A program made the translations under genes and the position numbers. From an uncultured Collinsella sp. (lineage in GTDB: Bacteria; Actinomycetota; Coriobacteriia; Coriobacteriales; Coriobacteriaceae): DNA of 64,000 nucleotides. The notes beneath the pieces are model-generated. The model saw only the letters and a list, made by a program, of their open reading frames with translations, had not been told where the DNA came from and did not search any database. The stretch is from NCBI GenBank assembly GCA_902497065.1, contig CABVDH010000005.1:1-64000 (forward strand), read 5' to 3'. Below are positions 50,941-63,093 of the stretch, piece by piece (within the stretch, counting starts at the first letter, position 1; each line of letters opens with the position of its first letter).

Positions 50941-51939
50941 TTATTCCTCGACCGGCGTGAGCACCATGACAGCGCGCGTATTGCTAAATGACAGCGAGCG
51001 ACAGGTCACGAGCGTCACGACCTTCGTTGCCGAGGCGGCGCGGTCGCCTGCATCGCTCGCCACCGCCGAGGCGCCGTCGAGCATCTCGGACAGGTAATTC
51101 TTCAGTCCGTCATCGCCCTCAAAGTTGGGCGTGCGCGCCTTGGCATACGTGTCCTCGACCACCTTGGTCGCCAGCGGGCGCAACTTATACGTCGCATCAC
51201 GCGTGATGTAGTACACGTATTCCATGCTGTCGAACGTCGCCTGATCGGTCGTATCCGAAATCACGTTGAACATCGAACCGTCGTTCATATGATGACCGTA
51301 AATCGTGGTCTGCTGATCCACCATGCCCGGCGCGTTGTCGTCGCTATCCAGGAAGATGGCTCCCGAGGCATTGGCCGTACCGTCGAACAGCGTGTTGAGG
51401 TACTTGGAGTTGTTGTTGGTCTGCACCACGGGGTAGTTGATGTTGGTGCCGGGCGCGTAAATCCAACCCACAACCTCGGGATTTGTCTGGGCCAGCGCAT
51501 TGAAGTCGACAATTGGCACGCCACTGGCGTCCTTGTCGCTCACATATTGCTTTTCGATTTTTTGATACGACTCGCTCGCCTGCTTGTAGCCAATCTGCGC
51601 GTTGATAAAGATGGCGGCCGCAGCAACGATCAGGCCAATGCCGATGATGATGAGCAGAATGGGAATGACGGAGCGGCGCTTTTTGCGCGGCGGCTCGGTA
51701 TAGCTCGATGGCGCGGTATGCGCCGAAGAGCGAGGTGACTTCTTGGCCGTACTGTATGACGAAGGGCGATATGCAGCAGGCGTATCCTGACGGCGATGCT
51801 TCGCCGGCGTCACGGGGCGCGGCGCGCGCGGCTGTTGAGGAGAGGATGTCCGACCCTGCTGCGGCGCGCGGGCTGCTCCCGACTTGGCTGGATCGGAAAT
51901 CCGAGAAGCCGAAAAACGCTTTCCCTGATAGTCGGACAT
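50941..51939 (-). CDS. srtB: Class B sortase
   Basis: A 332-residue membrane transpeptidase. The first ~90 residues are cytoplasmic, Pro/Ser/Arg-rich and probably disordered, followed by a single helix (VIPILLIIIGIGLIVAAAAIF). The catalytic domain has VGWIYAPGTNINYPVVQTNN and YGHHMNDGSMF (catalytic His), then VVTLVTCRSL (catalytic Cys in TLVTC) and the Arg in SNTRAVMV. Family knowledge: class B enzymes favour NP(Q/K)TN-type signals, but the two cell-wall proteins here carry LPTTG and IPNTG. AAGGAG precedes the ATG. Confidence 0.94.
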   Translation of the reverse strand: MSDYQGKRFSASRISDPAKSGAARAPQQGRTSSPQQPRAPRPVTPAKHRRQDTPAAYRPSSYSTAKKSPRSSAHTAPSSYTEPPRKKRRSVIPILLIIIGIGLIVAAAAIFINAQIGYKQASESYQKIEKQYVSDKDASGVPIVDFNALAQTNPEVVGWIYAPGTNINYPVVQTNNNSKYLNTLFDGTANASGAIFLDSDDNAPGMVDQQTTIYGHHMNDGSMFNVISDTTDQATFDSMEYVYYITRDATYKLRPLATKVVEDTYAKARTPNFEGDDGLKNYLSEMLDGASAVASDAGDRAASATKVVTLVTCRSLSFSNTRAVMVLTPVEE

Positions 51940-51975
51940 GGCTCTCCTTATGCTGTAAATGGACTGGCAGAGCGC

Positions 51976-52440
51976 TTAGGCGTCAGCCATCTCCTGCTTC
52001 ATCTTCTCGATAACCTTGCGGTACTCGGGGTCGCAGGCGCCCAGGATCTGCGTGGCGTAAATGGCAGCGTTCTTGGCACCGTTGATGGCCACACAGGCCA
52101 CGGGCACGCCCGAAGGCATCTGCACCATCGACAGCAGCGAATCCATACCGCCCAGGTCACTCGTCTTCATAGGCACGCCGATAACCGGCAGCGGCGTAAA
52201 GGCAGCCACGACACCACCCAGGTGAGCGGCCTTGCCAGCGGCGGCGATAATCACTTTGATACCGCGATCGGCGGCAGTCGAAGCCCACTCGTGGACCTTC
52301 GCCGGCGTGCGATGTGCGCTCGCAATGACGAGCTCATAGGGCACACCGAGCTCCTCGAGCTCGGCGGTGCAACCTTCCATAACGCCCAGATCGGACTTGG
52401 AGCCCATGATGATCCCGACAACCGGCTTCTGATCTGCCAT
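51976..52440 (-). CDS. purE: N5-carboxyaminoimidazole ribonucleotide mutase
   Basis: A 154-residue class I PurE (purine step 6). VVGIIMGSKSDLGVMEGC, VIASAHRTPAKVHEWASTA, IIAAAGKAAHLGGVVAAFT and PVIGVPMKTSDLGGMDSLLSMVQMPSGVPVACVA are the standard blocks, with the catalytic His in SAHRTP. No purK is seen beside it. ATG 52440 has AGGAGG nine bases upstream. It stands apart from purF-M-N. Confidence 0.96.
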   Translation of the reverse strand: MADQKPVVGIIMGSKSDLGVMEGCTAELEELGVPYELVIASAHRTPAKVHEWASTAADRGIKVIIAAAGKAAHLGGVVAAFTPLPVIGVPMKTSDLGGMDSLLSMVQMPSGVPVACVAINGAKNAAIYATQILGACDPEYRKVIEKMKQEMADA

Positions 52441-52543
52441 AAACAAAGACCTCCTGTTGAGAGCGGTGACGCGGCGAATCCGCGACCCTTAACTACTGAG
52501 AGTAGTATAGCTGCTCCCGTCCCTGCGGTCTTTGTGGCGCTTC

Positions 52544-52615
52544 GCGGGCGGGCCAGGCTTTATCTTCACTCCGGTTGCTTCGCAAAGTCGTTCAGATAAA
52601 GCCTGGCCCGCCCGC
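52544..52615. repeat. 22-bp perfect inverted repeat upstream of purE
   Basis: The arms GCGGGCGGGCCAGGCTTTAT... at 52544-52565 and their exact complement at 52594-52615 have a 28-base loop holding TTGCTTCGCAA. The loop word recurs in the prs element (35180) and, as CTTCGCGAAG, at 59485 and 59717. Confidence 0.92.
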
Positions 52616-52626
52616 AAAGCACCCCT

Positions 52627-52671
52627 CGACCTACCGGGGATTGCTATGACGTACGTTGGCTGAAATAATAA
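52627..52671 (+). repeat. 45-bp direct repeat, copy 1 (3' side of the GH31 gene)
   Basis: It begins CGACCTACCGGGGATTGCTA and continues with TGACGTACGTTGGCTGAAAT. It matches 43 of 45 bases of the copy at 59527-59571, in the same orientation. It contains the self-complementary word ACGTACGT. Confidence 0.93.
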
Positions 52672-52678
52672 AGCAATG

Positions 52679-52706
52679 CCCGCCGTCCTTGACGGAGCGG
52701 CGGGCA
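52679..52706 (-). terminator. Terminator of the GH31 gene
   Basis: On the minus strand GCCCGCCGCTCCGTCAAGGACGGCGGGC is a tight stem followed by ATTGCTTTATTATTTC, 24 bp past the stop at 52730. Confidence 0.82.
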
Positions 52707-52729
52707 CGTTTGCTTAGTTGTCGCTGGGA

Positions 52730-55700
52730 CTACTCAGCCTTATTACGACGGTGGAAGAAGGCACCGATCGCGGCGATGATGGCTCCAAGGCCACCGATGG
52801 TCGCGACGGTTGCCGCCGTTTGGTCGCCAGTATTGGGGATCGCCGAACCGTTCTTTTTGCCGCTCTGGGCCTTGTCGCCTGCGGGCTTGCCCGCCTGGCC
52901 GCCGCCGTTCGAGCCGTTGCCGGAACCCTGGTTGCCCGAGCCGCCCTGGTTGCCGGAGTCGGCATCCTTAAGGCCCTCGATGGCCAGCTTGAGCTGGTCA
53001 TAGGCCGCCTGGAGCTGGGCGTCGGAAGCATTCTCATCACCCAAGACATCCTCGGCGTAGGTAATGGCATCCGTCAGGGCCTTGACAGACTCGGCCGTCT
53101 TTCCCTTGGTGTCAGTCTCCTTCGCCTGCTTGACCAAGGCCTTGAGCTGCTTCTTGGTCGGGTTCTCGACCGGGGTCACCGGAGTCTTCTCAAGCGCGTC
53201 GCGAGCACTCTCGAGTGCCTTGAGTGCCTGGTCGACCTCGTCCTGCGTGGCGTTCTCGTCGCTCAGGATGGCGCGGGCGCTCGCCAAGGCATTCTGGAAC
53301 GCGGTCCAGGAAGCCTCGGTGTAGTCGCTGGCCTTAAGGTCGCCGGCTGCAACCTCGGCATCAACCTTTTCAATCGCGGCAGTGAGGTCGTCCTTCGCCA
53401 CCGGATTGGGAACGGCCGTACCGTAGAACTTGAGCTCCGCCATGCTGCAGTAGGCGTCAACGCTGCCACCGCCGGCGTGGAGCACCTTGACGGTCACGTA
53501 GCGACCGCGCGCGGCACCAAAGCTCATCTGCTTCCAGTCGCCACGGTCGGTGAGCACGCGGCCGTCGTTGTCGAAGGTAAACGTACCCATCGACGTGGCG
53601 GTGCCCATCTCATAACCGTCGGCAGTGTCGGAGACCAGCACCTCGGCCTCAAAGATATCGCCGTTCATGCCGCCGTCCTGGCGCGGCAGGAACGTGACGT
53701 CGGTGAGATCGTAGTCGCGGCCCAGGTCGACGGTCAGGTGCTGGGGCATACCGGTCTTATTAGCATAGTCGCTGTGCCAGAGCGTCTGCTCATCGCCGTC
53801 AAGAGCGTTGACGGCGTTGCTGCCCTCATAGTCGGCCTCGCTCGAGAAGCCGGTCACCTTGACGTTCTCGCGGTTCTCGGGCGTGTTGATGAGGCTCTTC
53901 TCATCGACGGGGCGCATCTTGAGGCCGTCGATTGCCTGCTCGATCTTGGCCGTGGCGTCTGCGACATCCTTCTTGCTATAGCTGCCCTGGCCGCCATCGA
54001 GGAGCTTCTGAGCCGCCTCGACCGCAGCGGTGAGGGCTGCATAGGAATCCTTGGTGTAGACGGACTCGCTGTAGCCCGCGGCCTTGGAAAGCGCTGCCAT
54101 GAGCGCAGAGGTGTCGACACCAGCCTTGACCTCGACCCCATAGGATGCGGTCCTGGAGGGATCGAGCACCGACGCCACCGTGATCGTTGCCTTGCCGGCC
54201 TTGTTGGCGCGCAGGTAGTAGCTCACGCTATCGCCGGCCTGGACAGCGGAGACACTCACCACAGAAGGATCGGAGCTCTCGACCGTCACATAGGGGTAGC
54301 CGGCGCTCTCGGGCGTGGCCTTGGCGTCGACGAGCGTCACATCGCCCTCGAAGAACTCGGTCTGGTTCTTGCCCAGTTCGACACCCTCGATGGCCTCGAC
54401 ACCCTGTGTGTAGTTGAAGTTGATCTCGCGCAGCGTGAGCATCTGGTCACCCAATGCCTCAAGCGGCGTGATCTCGACCTTGGTCGCCTTCTTGCCCTTG
54501 TTCTCGGCAGAGAGGCCAAAGGCGTAGCGAGCCTGATAGGAATCAAAGCTTCCGCCCGAGAACTCCTGGGTCGAGCCGTCCTCGAACGTCACGACGGACT
54601 TAATCTTCTGCACGGTGCCGTTGCCACCGTTGCGGTTAACGACCTCGACGCTATCGAGTTTCGACGGCGTCTTGAAGGCGAACGTCATCGTGGCGGGCAG
54701 CTTGACGTAGGTCGGCATCTTGCCGTCGATCCAGTTGGGCCCATAGTTCCACAGGAACTCGAAGTCGTTGCCGCCCTCATTGTTGTCGAACAGTCCGTCA
54801 TAGCTCTTCTGCTGGATGAGCTTCTCGACGTTGGTGCCGTCGTCGGTGGGGAGCTCGTCGTTGGTCATCGTGATGTCAAAGGCGTCGCGGCCGTACTCGG
54901 ACTTGGTGGGCTGCGGGACACTGGGCATCGTCACGGTGCCATCACTCACGAACTCGAGCGCGTCGCACGCCGGGCCGACGAGCCAAGACGTCGAGGGCAG
55001 CTCGACCTTGCCGGCCGTCTTAGCCTTGAGTTTGAAGCTCGCGACCACACCAGTACTGTTGAAGAGCTTAGCGTCGCCGCGGTTGGCGAAGGCCAGGTTG
55101 ATGGTCTGGTGGCCATCCGTGAACTGCACTTTCTCGCGCGAGAGGTTCTCCATGCCCGCCGTCGACGCATCCTGCGCGATGCTCTCGGAGACATACTCAA
55201 ACTGGTCGCTGTTGAAGTTGACGAGCGCACCGAGCGCGTTGATGTTCTCGGCATCGGTGGCGTAGACGTCGACCGTGATCTCGTCGCCGGCCTCGACCTC
55301 CATCTTGCTCGGGATCACCGCGAGGGTGCCAGCAGCCTTGCCCTTTTGCTTGGTGCCGCCGTCGAGCGCCGCCATGGTGAAGGAGTAGTCGTACACGTCG
55401 TAGACGCCGTTGCCGTTGAGGTCGGCGAAGTGGGCGCGGATCTGGGAGTCGAACGTCGAGGTGTCGGGCTCGCGGTTCTCAAGACCCAGGTAATTCTTCA
55501 TGTTGGAGTAGTCGCCGTCGGAGACCGTGGCCTTGTTGAGGTTGGAGCCCACAGCGAAGCCGTCCGTGCCGTCGGTCTTGTAGATGGCGATCTCGGAGGC
55601 GGAGAAGAAGTTGCCCACGGACGCGAGCGGCGTCATACGCACGTAGCGCGCGGCCACGGCGCCGTCGAACGCCACCGTCTTGCAAGCGGCGGAGCGATCC

Positions 55701-58700
55701 CAGTCGACCTCCTGCGTCGTCCAATGCACGCCATCGAGGCTCGTCTCGATGCGCATCTTGGTCACAGTGCCGTTACCGGCATCATCGCGCGGATAGTACT
55801 CGAGCTTGTCGAGCTTGTAAGCGCGACCGTAGTCAACGGTAAGCGCCTTGCCCAGATCGTTGCCACCGGAGTGGAAACCGCCGTCGCCCGACTGGAACTC
55901 ATGGTCGAAGGCGAGTTCGGCCTTATGGCTACCGTAGAGCGAGCCCTCCCAAGTGATTTCCTCGGCCTCAGGCACGTTCCGCCACGGGTCGAGCGCAGAG
56001 TTCGCCTCAAGCACGTCGCTCCATGCGGAGTAGCCATCGGCGTTGCGCGAACGAATCTGGTAGGTATGCTTGCTGTTGTAGGCAAGATCGGTATGCGTGA
56101 ATTCTGCCGCATCGCCCACGGCGAACACAGTGCCGTCGACCTTAAGGTCGTAGGAGGTAGCACCATCGACCTTCCCCCAAGTGAGCTTAATGCTCGTGGG
56201 GGTCGTGGCGTCCTCGGGGGCAGCAAAGTTCGCGGGTGCGGAGAGGTTCTCGTTGAAGCGGTCGGCCGCGAGCGTGGCATCGGCGTTCACGAAATCGCCC
56301 AGTTCGAGCGTCTGCGCTGCCGTGGCGACATCGGTCTTCGCGAACTTGACGTAGACCTTGGGATTCGTGGTGATCTTGGTGTTGTTGAAGCTCTCGCCCT
56401 GCTCGGCCTCGGTGCTGCCTGCGTCGCTACCGTAGTGGTTGAGGTTGGGGGTCTCGTTGTAGAAGTAGACCGCCTGGCCGGCCTCGGGGGTCGCGGCGTC
56501 AAAGGCCTCCTGCGAGTCGACCTCAACCACGTTGAGCGCGGATCCGCCGTTCTTGGCGGAGACGCTCGTGGGCTTGGCGGAGACGTTGGCCACAAAGGTC
56601 GTGGTGCGGTTGGAGTCGTAGCCGCTGTAGCCGCCCCGCGATGTCTCGGCGGTAAAGGTCGCCGTGCCGCCCACCACGCTCGACTTATAGACGGTGCTCA
56701 CATGCTCACCGTAGGAAATATTGTCGATTGTGCCGTAGGAATCGTCCTCGGTCGTGTTGTTCTCGATGGAGGAGCCGTCATCCTCGTACTGCGTAAAGCT
56801 GCCCTCACCCTCGGTGGCGAAGAACTCGACGATACGCTGGCTGCGATTGGTGCCCTTGGTGTTGGTCTCGGTCACGGCCTCGGGGTTGTTGTTCTCGGCG
56901 TACATCGGCACGATGGCGTTTGCCTTAACAAAGAGTGGCAGCTTCCAAAGCGGAGCCTCGTAGTTGTTGAGGACCTGACCGCCGCGGTACTGCTTGCCCG
57001 AGAAGTAGTCAATCCAGATGGTGGGATTCTCGTCGGTACCGTAGTTGGGCAGGTAGATACCGTTGCGGACATCGTTGCCGTTCTCATCTGCCTGGGTATC
57101 CTGATACACCGGTGCCACCAGGAAGTTCTCACCGAACATGTACTGGTACTGCGTCGAGGTGCTTGCGGCGTACTCGGAGTTGTCGGAAAGCAGCATGGCG
57201 CGGATCATGGGAAGGCCGGTATCGCCGTTGCCCGTGTCGATGTTGGCCGCCGAGGCCGCGCTCGTGTAGATATAGGGCATGAGTTGTGCTTTGAGCTTGA
57301 GATAGAAGCGCGAGATGCCCGTATAGGGATCGCCGTGCGTCATGGGCGACTTGCGGTAGGTGCCCCAACCGTCCATGTCAAGCATAGAGGGCGTGAATGT
57401 CTTCCACTGGTAGTCGCGAGCGGAGATGATGGGATCGCCACCAAAGATGCCGTCCATATCGGAGCCGATGTTGGGGTTGCCCGAGAGGCTCTGGCCGATA
57501 TACGTGGGGATATGGAAGCGAATGTACTCCCAGTTACCGCCGTACTGGTCGCCGGTCCAGATGCCGCCAAAGCGCTGCGTGCCGGCCCAGCCGTCAAGCG
57601 TGATGATGTTGGGGCGTTTGTTGGCGCCGGTGGTCACGGTGTCATAGGCCGTCTTGATGCCGTTGAGGCCAAAGGAGTAGCCGGAGCCGACCCAAGCGAC
57701 GTCGGTCTTGAGCGTGGTGATGCCACCAGTCTTGACCTCAGAATCGAAATCGCGCAGCAGATGCCACGGGGTCTCGGAGTTGCTATCGGGCTCGAGGTTC
57801 GACTGGGTCCAGAGACCGGTGCTCACGCCCTTGGAGTTGGCATACTCGGTGAACTTCTTAAGATTGTCGACGTTGGCGCGCACGGCGTTGAGGCGCTCGG
57901 CAGAACTCGTTCCGTCGGAGTTGACGCCGCCGGTCTTGTAGTAACCGTTCTGGCCGTAGCCAGCACCGTAACCGTCGTTCGGCAGGAACCAGCCGAGCGG
58001 CATGTCGTTGTCCTCGTAGTCATCGATAACCTGTCGGGCGGAGAACTGGCGGTCGAAATCGGTCGCCTTCATGTTCTCGGTATCAACCGTAGGGCCCTCA
58101 CCGTTGAGCGTCTCGGCCGCAAGCGTGCCGTCGAGCTTGTAGCCCGTCGACATGCCGGACTCGTATTTAACGTCGCCCTTCTCACTCGAGGACTTGCTGC
58201 CCTTGGTCTCCCACTTCTTCTGACCCGAGGTCGTTGACCAGCCATCACGGTTATAGGCATTAAGATGACCCAGGTAGAAACCGTACTCGGGCAGCAGCAC
58301 CGGATTGCCGGTCACCTTGTAGTAGTCCTGCAGCATCTCGGTTGCCACGTTCGAGGCGCCCTCGTTGGTCGCCACGAAGTAATAGGCATCAAACTCATTC
58401 TCGTTGTGCAAAGTCGTGACCGTCGATGAGTCCGTGGAACCGAAGTCGTAGGAACCCTCTGCAAACGTGTTTCGGAGCACGCCGTAGCCGTCGCTCGTCC
58501 AATAGAACGGGTTGGGCGAGGCAACGCCGCCATCGGTCCAGTTGTTAGTGTTGGAGATGGCGATGGTCTGGTTGGTGTGCAGGAAGCGGCCGTTCTGGGT
58601 GCCGCCGCCAAAGAAGTTCTCGGACTTCTCCTTGGCGAGCGTCTGGACGGTACCCTTCTTATCAAGGTCGAGGGGCGCGGACTCAGAAACCACGCCACGG

Positions 58701-59140
58701 TCGCCTGACTTGATACTCATCTTGCCAGTCGCCTTGTCCAGGATCACGGTCGCCTTTCCGCCGGTGATCTCGATAGCGTCGCCCTTGTCGGCAACCGTCG
58801 CACTCGGCTTGCTGTAGGCGTCCGAAGTATCGGGCTGAGCCTGGATCTTAGCCGTGTGGGACTTACTGCGCGGCGTGGCGTACTCGGAAAACTCACCCTT
58901 GGGGTCGACGTTATAGCGGAAAATACCGTCCTCGAGGAACGTAATACGGCCCTTGATGCCGTCAGCGAAATCGATGTCGACGACGTTCGAGGCAGACTGA
59001 GACACGGTAGCTGAGTCGACGCCCTTGAGTGGCGTGGCAATCGCCTGCTGGGGATTGGCAAACACGAGCGTCGCTGCAGTGGCAACGAGGACCGCGCTTC
59101 CCTTCACCCACCGTTTCGTAAAAATGGAATTCCTACGCAC
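52730..59140 (-). CDS. Multidomain sortase-anchored GH31 glycosidase
   Basis: A 2136-residue cell-wall enzyme. Signal peptide ~1-36. GH31 N-terminal and barrel domains ~50-830: nucleophile Asp in TLKTDVAWVGSGYSF (~480), acid/base in GIWTGDQYGG (~531), then IGSDMDGIFGG. The TDVAW(V)G form recalls GH31 alpha-N-acetylgalactosaminidases, so mucin O-glycan activity is inferred. Then follow FN3 (~965-1055), CBM32/F5-8C (~1060-1190), dockerin-like ADLNGNGVYDVYDYSFTMAAL (~1240), cohesin-like (~1270-1400), a second CBM-like domain (~1430-1570), Big_2 (~1580-1670), FIVAR, a third F5-8C domain and two more FIVARs. The end is IPNTG, a hydrophobic helix and RRNKAE. The start is GTG with AAGGAG upstream. 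Confidence 0.93.
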   Translation of the reverse strand: MRRNSIFTKRWVKGSAVLVATAATLVFANPQQAIATPLKGVDSATVSQSASNVVDIDFADGIKGRITFLEDGIFRYNVDPKGEFSEYATPRSKSHTAKIQAQPDTSDAYSKPSATVADKGDAIEITGGKATVILDKATGKMSIKSGDRGVVSESAPLDLDKKGTVQTLAKEKSENFFGGGTQNGRFLHTNQTIAISNTNNWTDGGVASPNPFYWTSDGYGVLRNTFAEGSYDFGSTDSSTVTTLHNENEFDAYYFVATNEGASNVATEMLQDYYKVTGNPVLLPEYGFYLGHLNAYNRDGWSTTSGQKKWETKGSKSSSEKGDVKYESGMSTGYKLDGTLAAETLNGEGPTVDTENMKATDFDRQFSARQVIDDYEDNDMPLGWFLPNDGYGAGYGQNGYYKTGGVNSDGTSSAERLNAVRANVDNLKKFTEYANSKGVSTGLWTQSNLEPDSNSETPWHLLRDFDSEVKTGGITTLKTDVAWVGSGYSFGLNGIKTAYDTVTTGANKRPNIITLDGWAGTQRFGGIWTGDQYGGNWEYIRFHIPTYIGQSLSGNPNIGSDMDGIFGGDPIISARDYQWKTFTPSMLDMDGWGTYRKSPMTHGDPYTGISRFYLKLKAQLMPYIYTSAASAANIDTGNGDTGLPMIRAMLLSDNSEYAASTSTQYQYMFGENFLVAPVYQDTQADENGNDVRNGIYLPNYGTDENPTIWIDYFSGKQYRGGQVLNNYEAPLWKLPLFVKANAIVPMYAENNNPEAVTETNTKGTNRSQRIVEFFATEGEGSFTQYEDDGSSIENNTTEDDSYGTIDNISYGEHVSTVYKSSVVGGTATFTAETSRGGYSGYDSNRTTTFVANVSAKPTSVSAKNGGSALNVVEVDSQEAFDAATPEAGQAVYFYNETPNLNHYGSDAGSTEAEQGESFNNTKITTNPKVYVKFAKTDVATAAQTLELGDFVNADATLAADRFNENLSAPANFAAPEDATTPTSIKLTWGKVDGATSYDLKVDGTVFAVGDAAEFTHTDLAYNSKHTYQIRSRNADGYSAWSDVLEANSALDPWRNVPEAEEITWEGSLYGSHKAELAFDHEFQSGDGGFHSGGNDLGKALTVDYGRAYKLDKLEYYPRDDAGNGTVTKMRIETSLDGVHWTTQEVDWDRSAACKTVAFDGAVAARYVRMTPLASVGNFFSASEIAIYKTDGTDGFAVGSNLNKATVSDGDYSNMKNYLGLENREPDTSTFDSQIRAHFADLNGNGVYDVYDYSFTMAALDGGTKQKGKAAGTLAVIPSKMEVEAGDEITVDVYATDAENINALGALVNFNSDQFEYVSESIAQDASTAGMENLSREKVQFTDGHQTINLAFANRGDAKLFNSTGVVASFKLKAKTAGKVELPSTSWLVGPACDALEFVSDGTVTMPSVPQPTKSEYGRDAFDITMTNDELPTDDGTNVEKLIQQKSYDGLFDNNEGGNDFEFLWNYGPNWIDGKMPTYVKLPATMTFAFKTPSKLDSVEVVNRNGGNGTVQKIKSVVTFEDGSTQEFSGGSFDSYQARYAFGLSAENKGKKATKVEITPLEALGDQMLTLREINFNYTQGVEAIEGVELGKNQTEFFEGDVTLVDAKATPESAGYPYVTVESSDPSVVSVSAVQAGDSVSYYLRANKAGKATITVASVLDPSRTASYGVEVKAGVDTSALMAALSKAAGYSESVYTKDSYAALTAAVEAAQKLLDGGQGSYSKKDVADATAKIEQAIDGLKMRPVDEKSLINTPENRENVKVTGFSSEADYEGSNAVNALDGDEQTLWHSDYANKTGMPQHLTVDLGRDYDLTDVTFLPRQDGGMNGDIFEAEVLVSDTADGYEMGTATSMGTFTFDNDGRVLTDRGDWKQMSFGAARGRYVTVKVLHAGGGSVDAYCSMAELKFYGTAVPNPVAKDDLTAAIEKVDAEVAAGDLKASDYTEASWTAFQNALASARAILSDENATQDEVDQALKALESARDALEKTPVTPVENPTKKQLKALVKQAKETDTKGKTAESVKALTDAITYAEDVLGDENASDAQLQAAYDQLKLAIEGLKDADSGNQGGSGNQGSGNGSNGGGQAGKPAGDKAQSGKKNGSAIPNTGDQTAATVATIGGLGAIIAAIGAFFHRRNKAE

Positions 59141-59393
59141 CTGGACTCCTTCCCTCCGACATGCGGAAACGTCGCGGACGCACGCCCTGCAGCATGGGCG
59201 AACGCATCAAACGGGGGGTGTTCGGTACATTCCGCGCAGTGGTCCCACCCGTTACCAAGGGGTCAACTGGTAGTAACCAGATATCCACCTATTAGGTTAA
59301 ATCAGCATACGGGAGCAGTTACGCAACCAAGTTCGGAATTCTCCCAGCGGTATTAAAATGATCGTCAATGGCAAGGTGGGCTAAATAAGCCAT

Positions 59394-59403
59394 ACCAATT
59401 GGT
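59394..59403. promoter_or_regulatory. ACCAATTGGT dyad upstream of the GH31 gene
   Basis: A 10-bp perfect palindrome in an AT-rich 300-bp region 255 bp before the GH31 start; a CTGGT-AGTA-ACCAG dyad lies at 59267-59280. They may be operator sites for sugar-responsive regulators. Support is only symmetry and location; no clear promoter was identified. Confidence 0.3.
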
Positions 59404-59464
59404 TCTTCAGTCAAATATCAATTAAGCAAAAATGTACTGTTTATCTGGTATCACACAGACCGTA

Positions 59465-59510
59465 CCTTTCTCTCGGGAACTGGGCTTCGCGAAGTTTCCC
59501 GAGAGAAAGG
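59465..59510. repeat. CCTTTCTCTCGGGAA inverted repeat, copy 1
   Basis: Perfect 15-bp arms. The loop contains GGGCTTCGCGAAG. It forms a mirror pair with the element at 59702-59745, whose loop is the reverse complement (CTTCGCGAAGCCC). Confidence 0.9.
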
Positions 59511-59526
59511 CTCAGCCGCCACCCTG

Positions 59527-59571
59527 CGACCTGCCGGGGATTGCTATGACGTACGTTGGCTGAAATATTAA
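59527..59571 (+). repeat. 45-bp direct repeat, copy 2 (5' side of the GH31 gene)
   Basis: It begins CGACCTGCCGGGGATTGCTA; only two of 45 bases differ from copy 1 at 52627-52671. The start-to-start distance is exactly 6900 bp, with the GH31 gene between the copies. Confidence 0.93.
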
Positions 59572-59572
59572 C

Positions 59573-59608
59573 GTGGGCTCTGTCGTTCATTCGAACGACA
59601 GAGCCCAC
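59573..59608. terminator. 16-bp perfect hairpin between GH31 promoter region and carB
   Basis: GTGGGCTCTGTCGTTC-ATTC-GAACGACAGAGCCCAC, followed by ACTCATTTTC. It lies downstream of carB on the minus strand and could end the carAB transcript, although other hairpins lie closer to the carB stop. Confidence 0.6.
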
Positions 59609-59701
59609 ACTCATTTTCTATTCAGCCCTAGTCATCGCGCAAAGCCCCTTCGGCAGCACGCGGTGAAGCCAAGTCACCGCAGGCCGGGGCGGGAGGCGGA
59701 C

Positions 59702-59745
59702 CTTTCTCTCGGAAAACTTCGCGAAGCCCAGTTTCCGAGAGAAAG
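59702..59745. repeat. CTTTCTCTCGGAAA inverted repeat, copy 2 (mirror orientation)
   Basis: 14-bp arms with the loop CTTCGCGAAGCCCA, 32 bp beyond the carB stop on the minus strand. It possibly acts as the carAB terminator or as an mRNA-end stabiliser. Confidence 0.9.
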
Positions 59746-59777
59746 TGTCCGGCTGCCGCCCCGGCCGGCCAGGTCAA

Positions 59778-63092
<3,315 letters not shown>

Positions 63093-63093
63093 G

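Noticed and set aside
52718..58237. 1839-codon plus-strand open frame antisense to the GH31 gene
   Set aside because: No recognisable domain or signal, while the opposite strand encodes GH31 active-site motifs, CBMs and an anchor. The length is explained by a lack of stop codons in complementary GC-rich codons.
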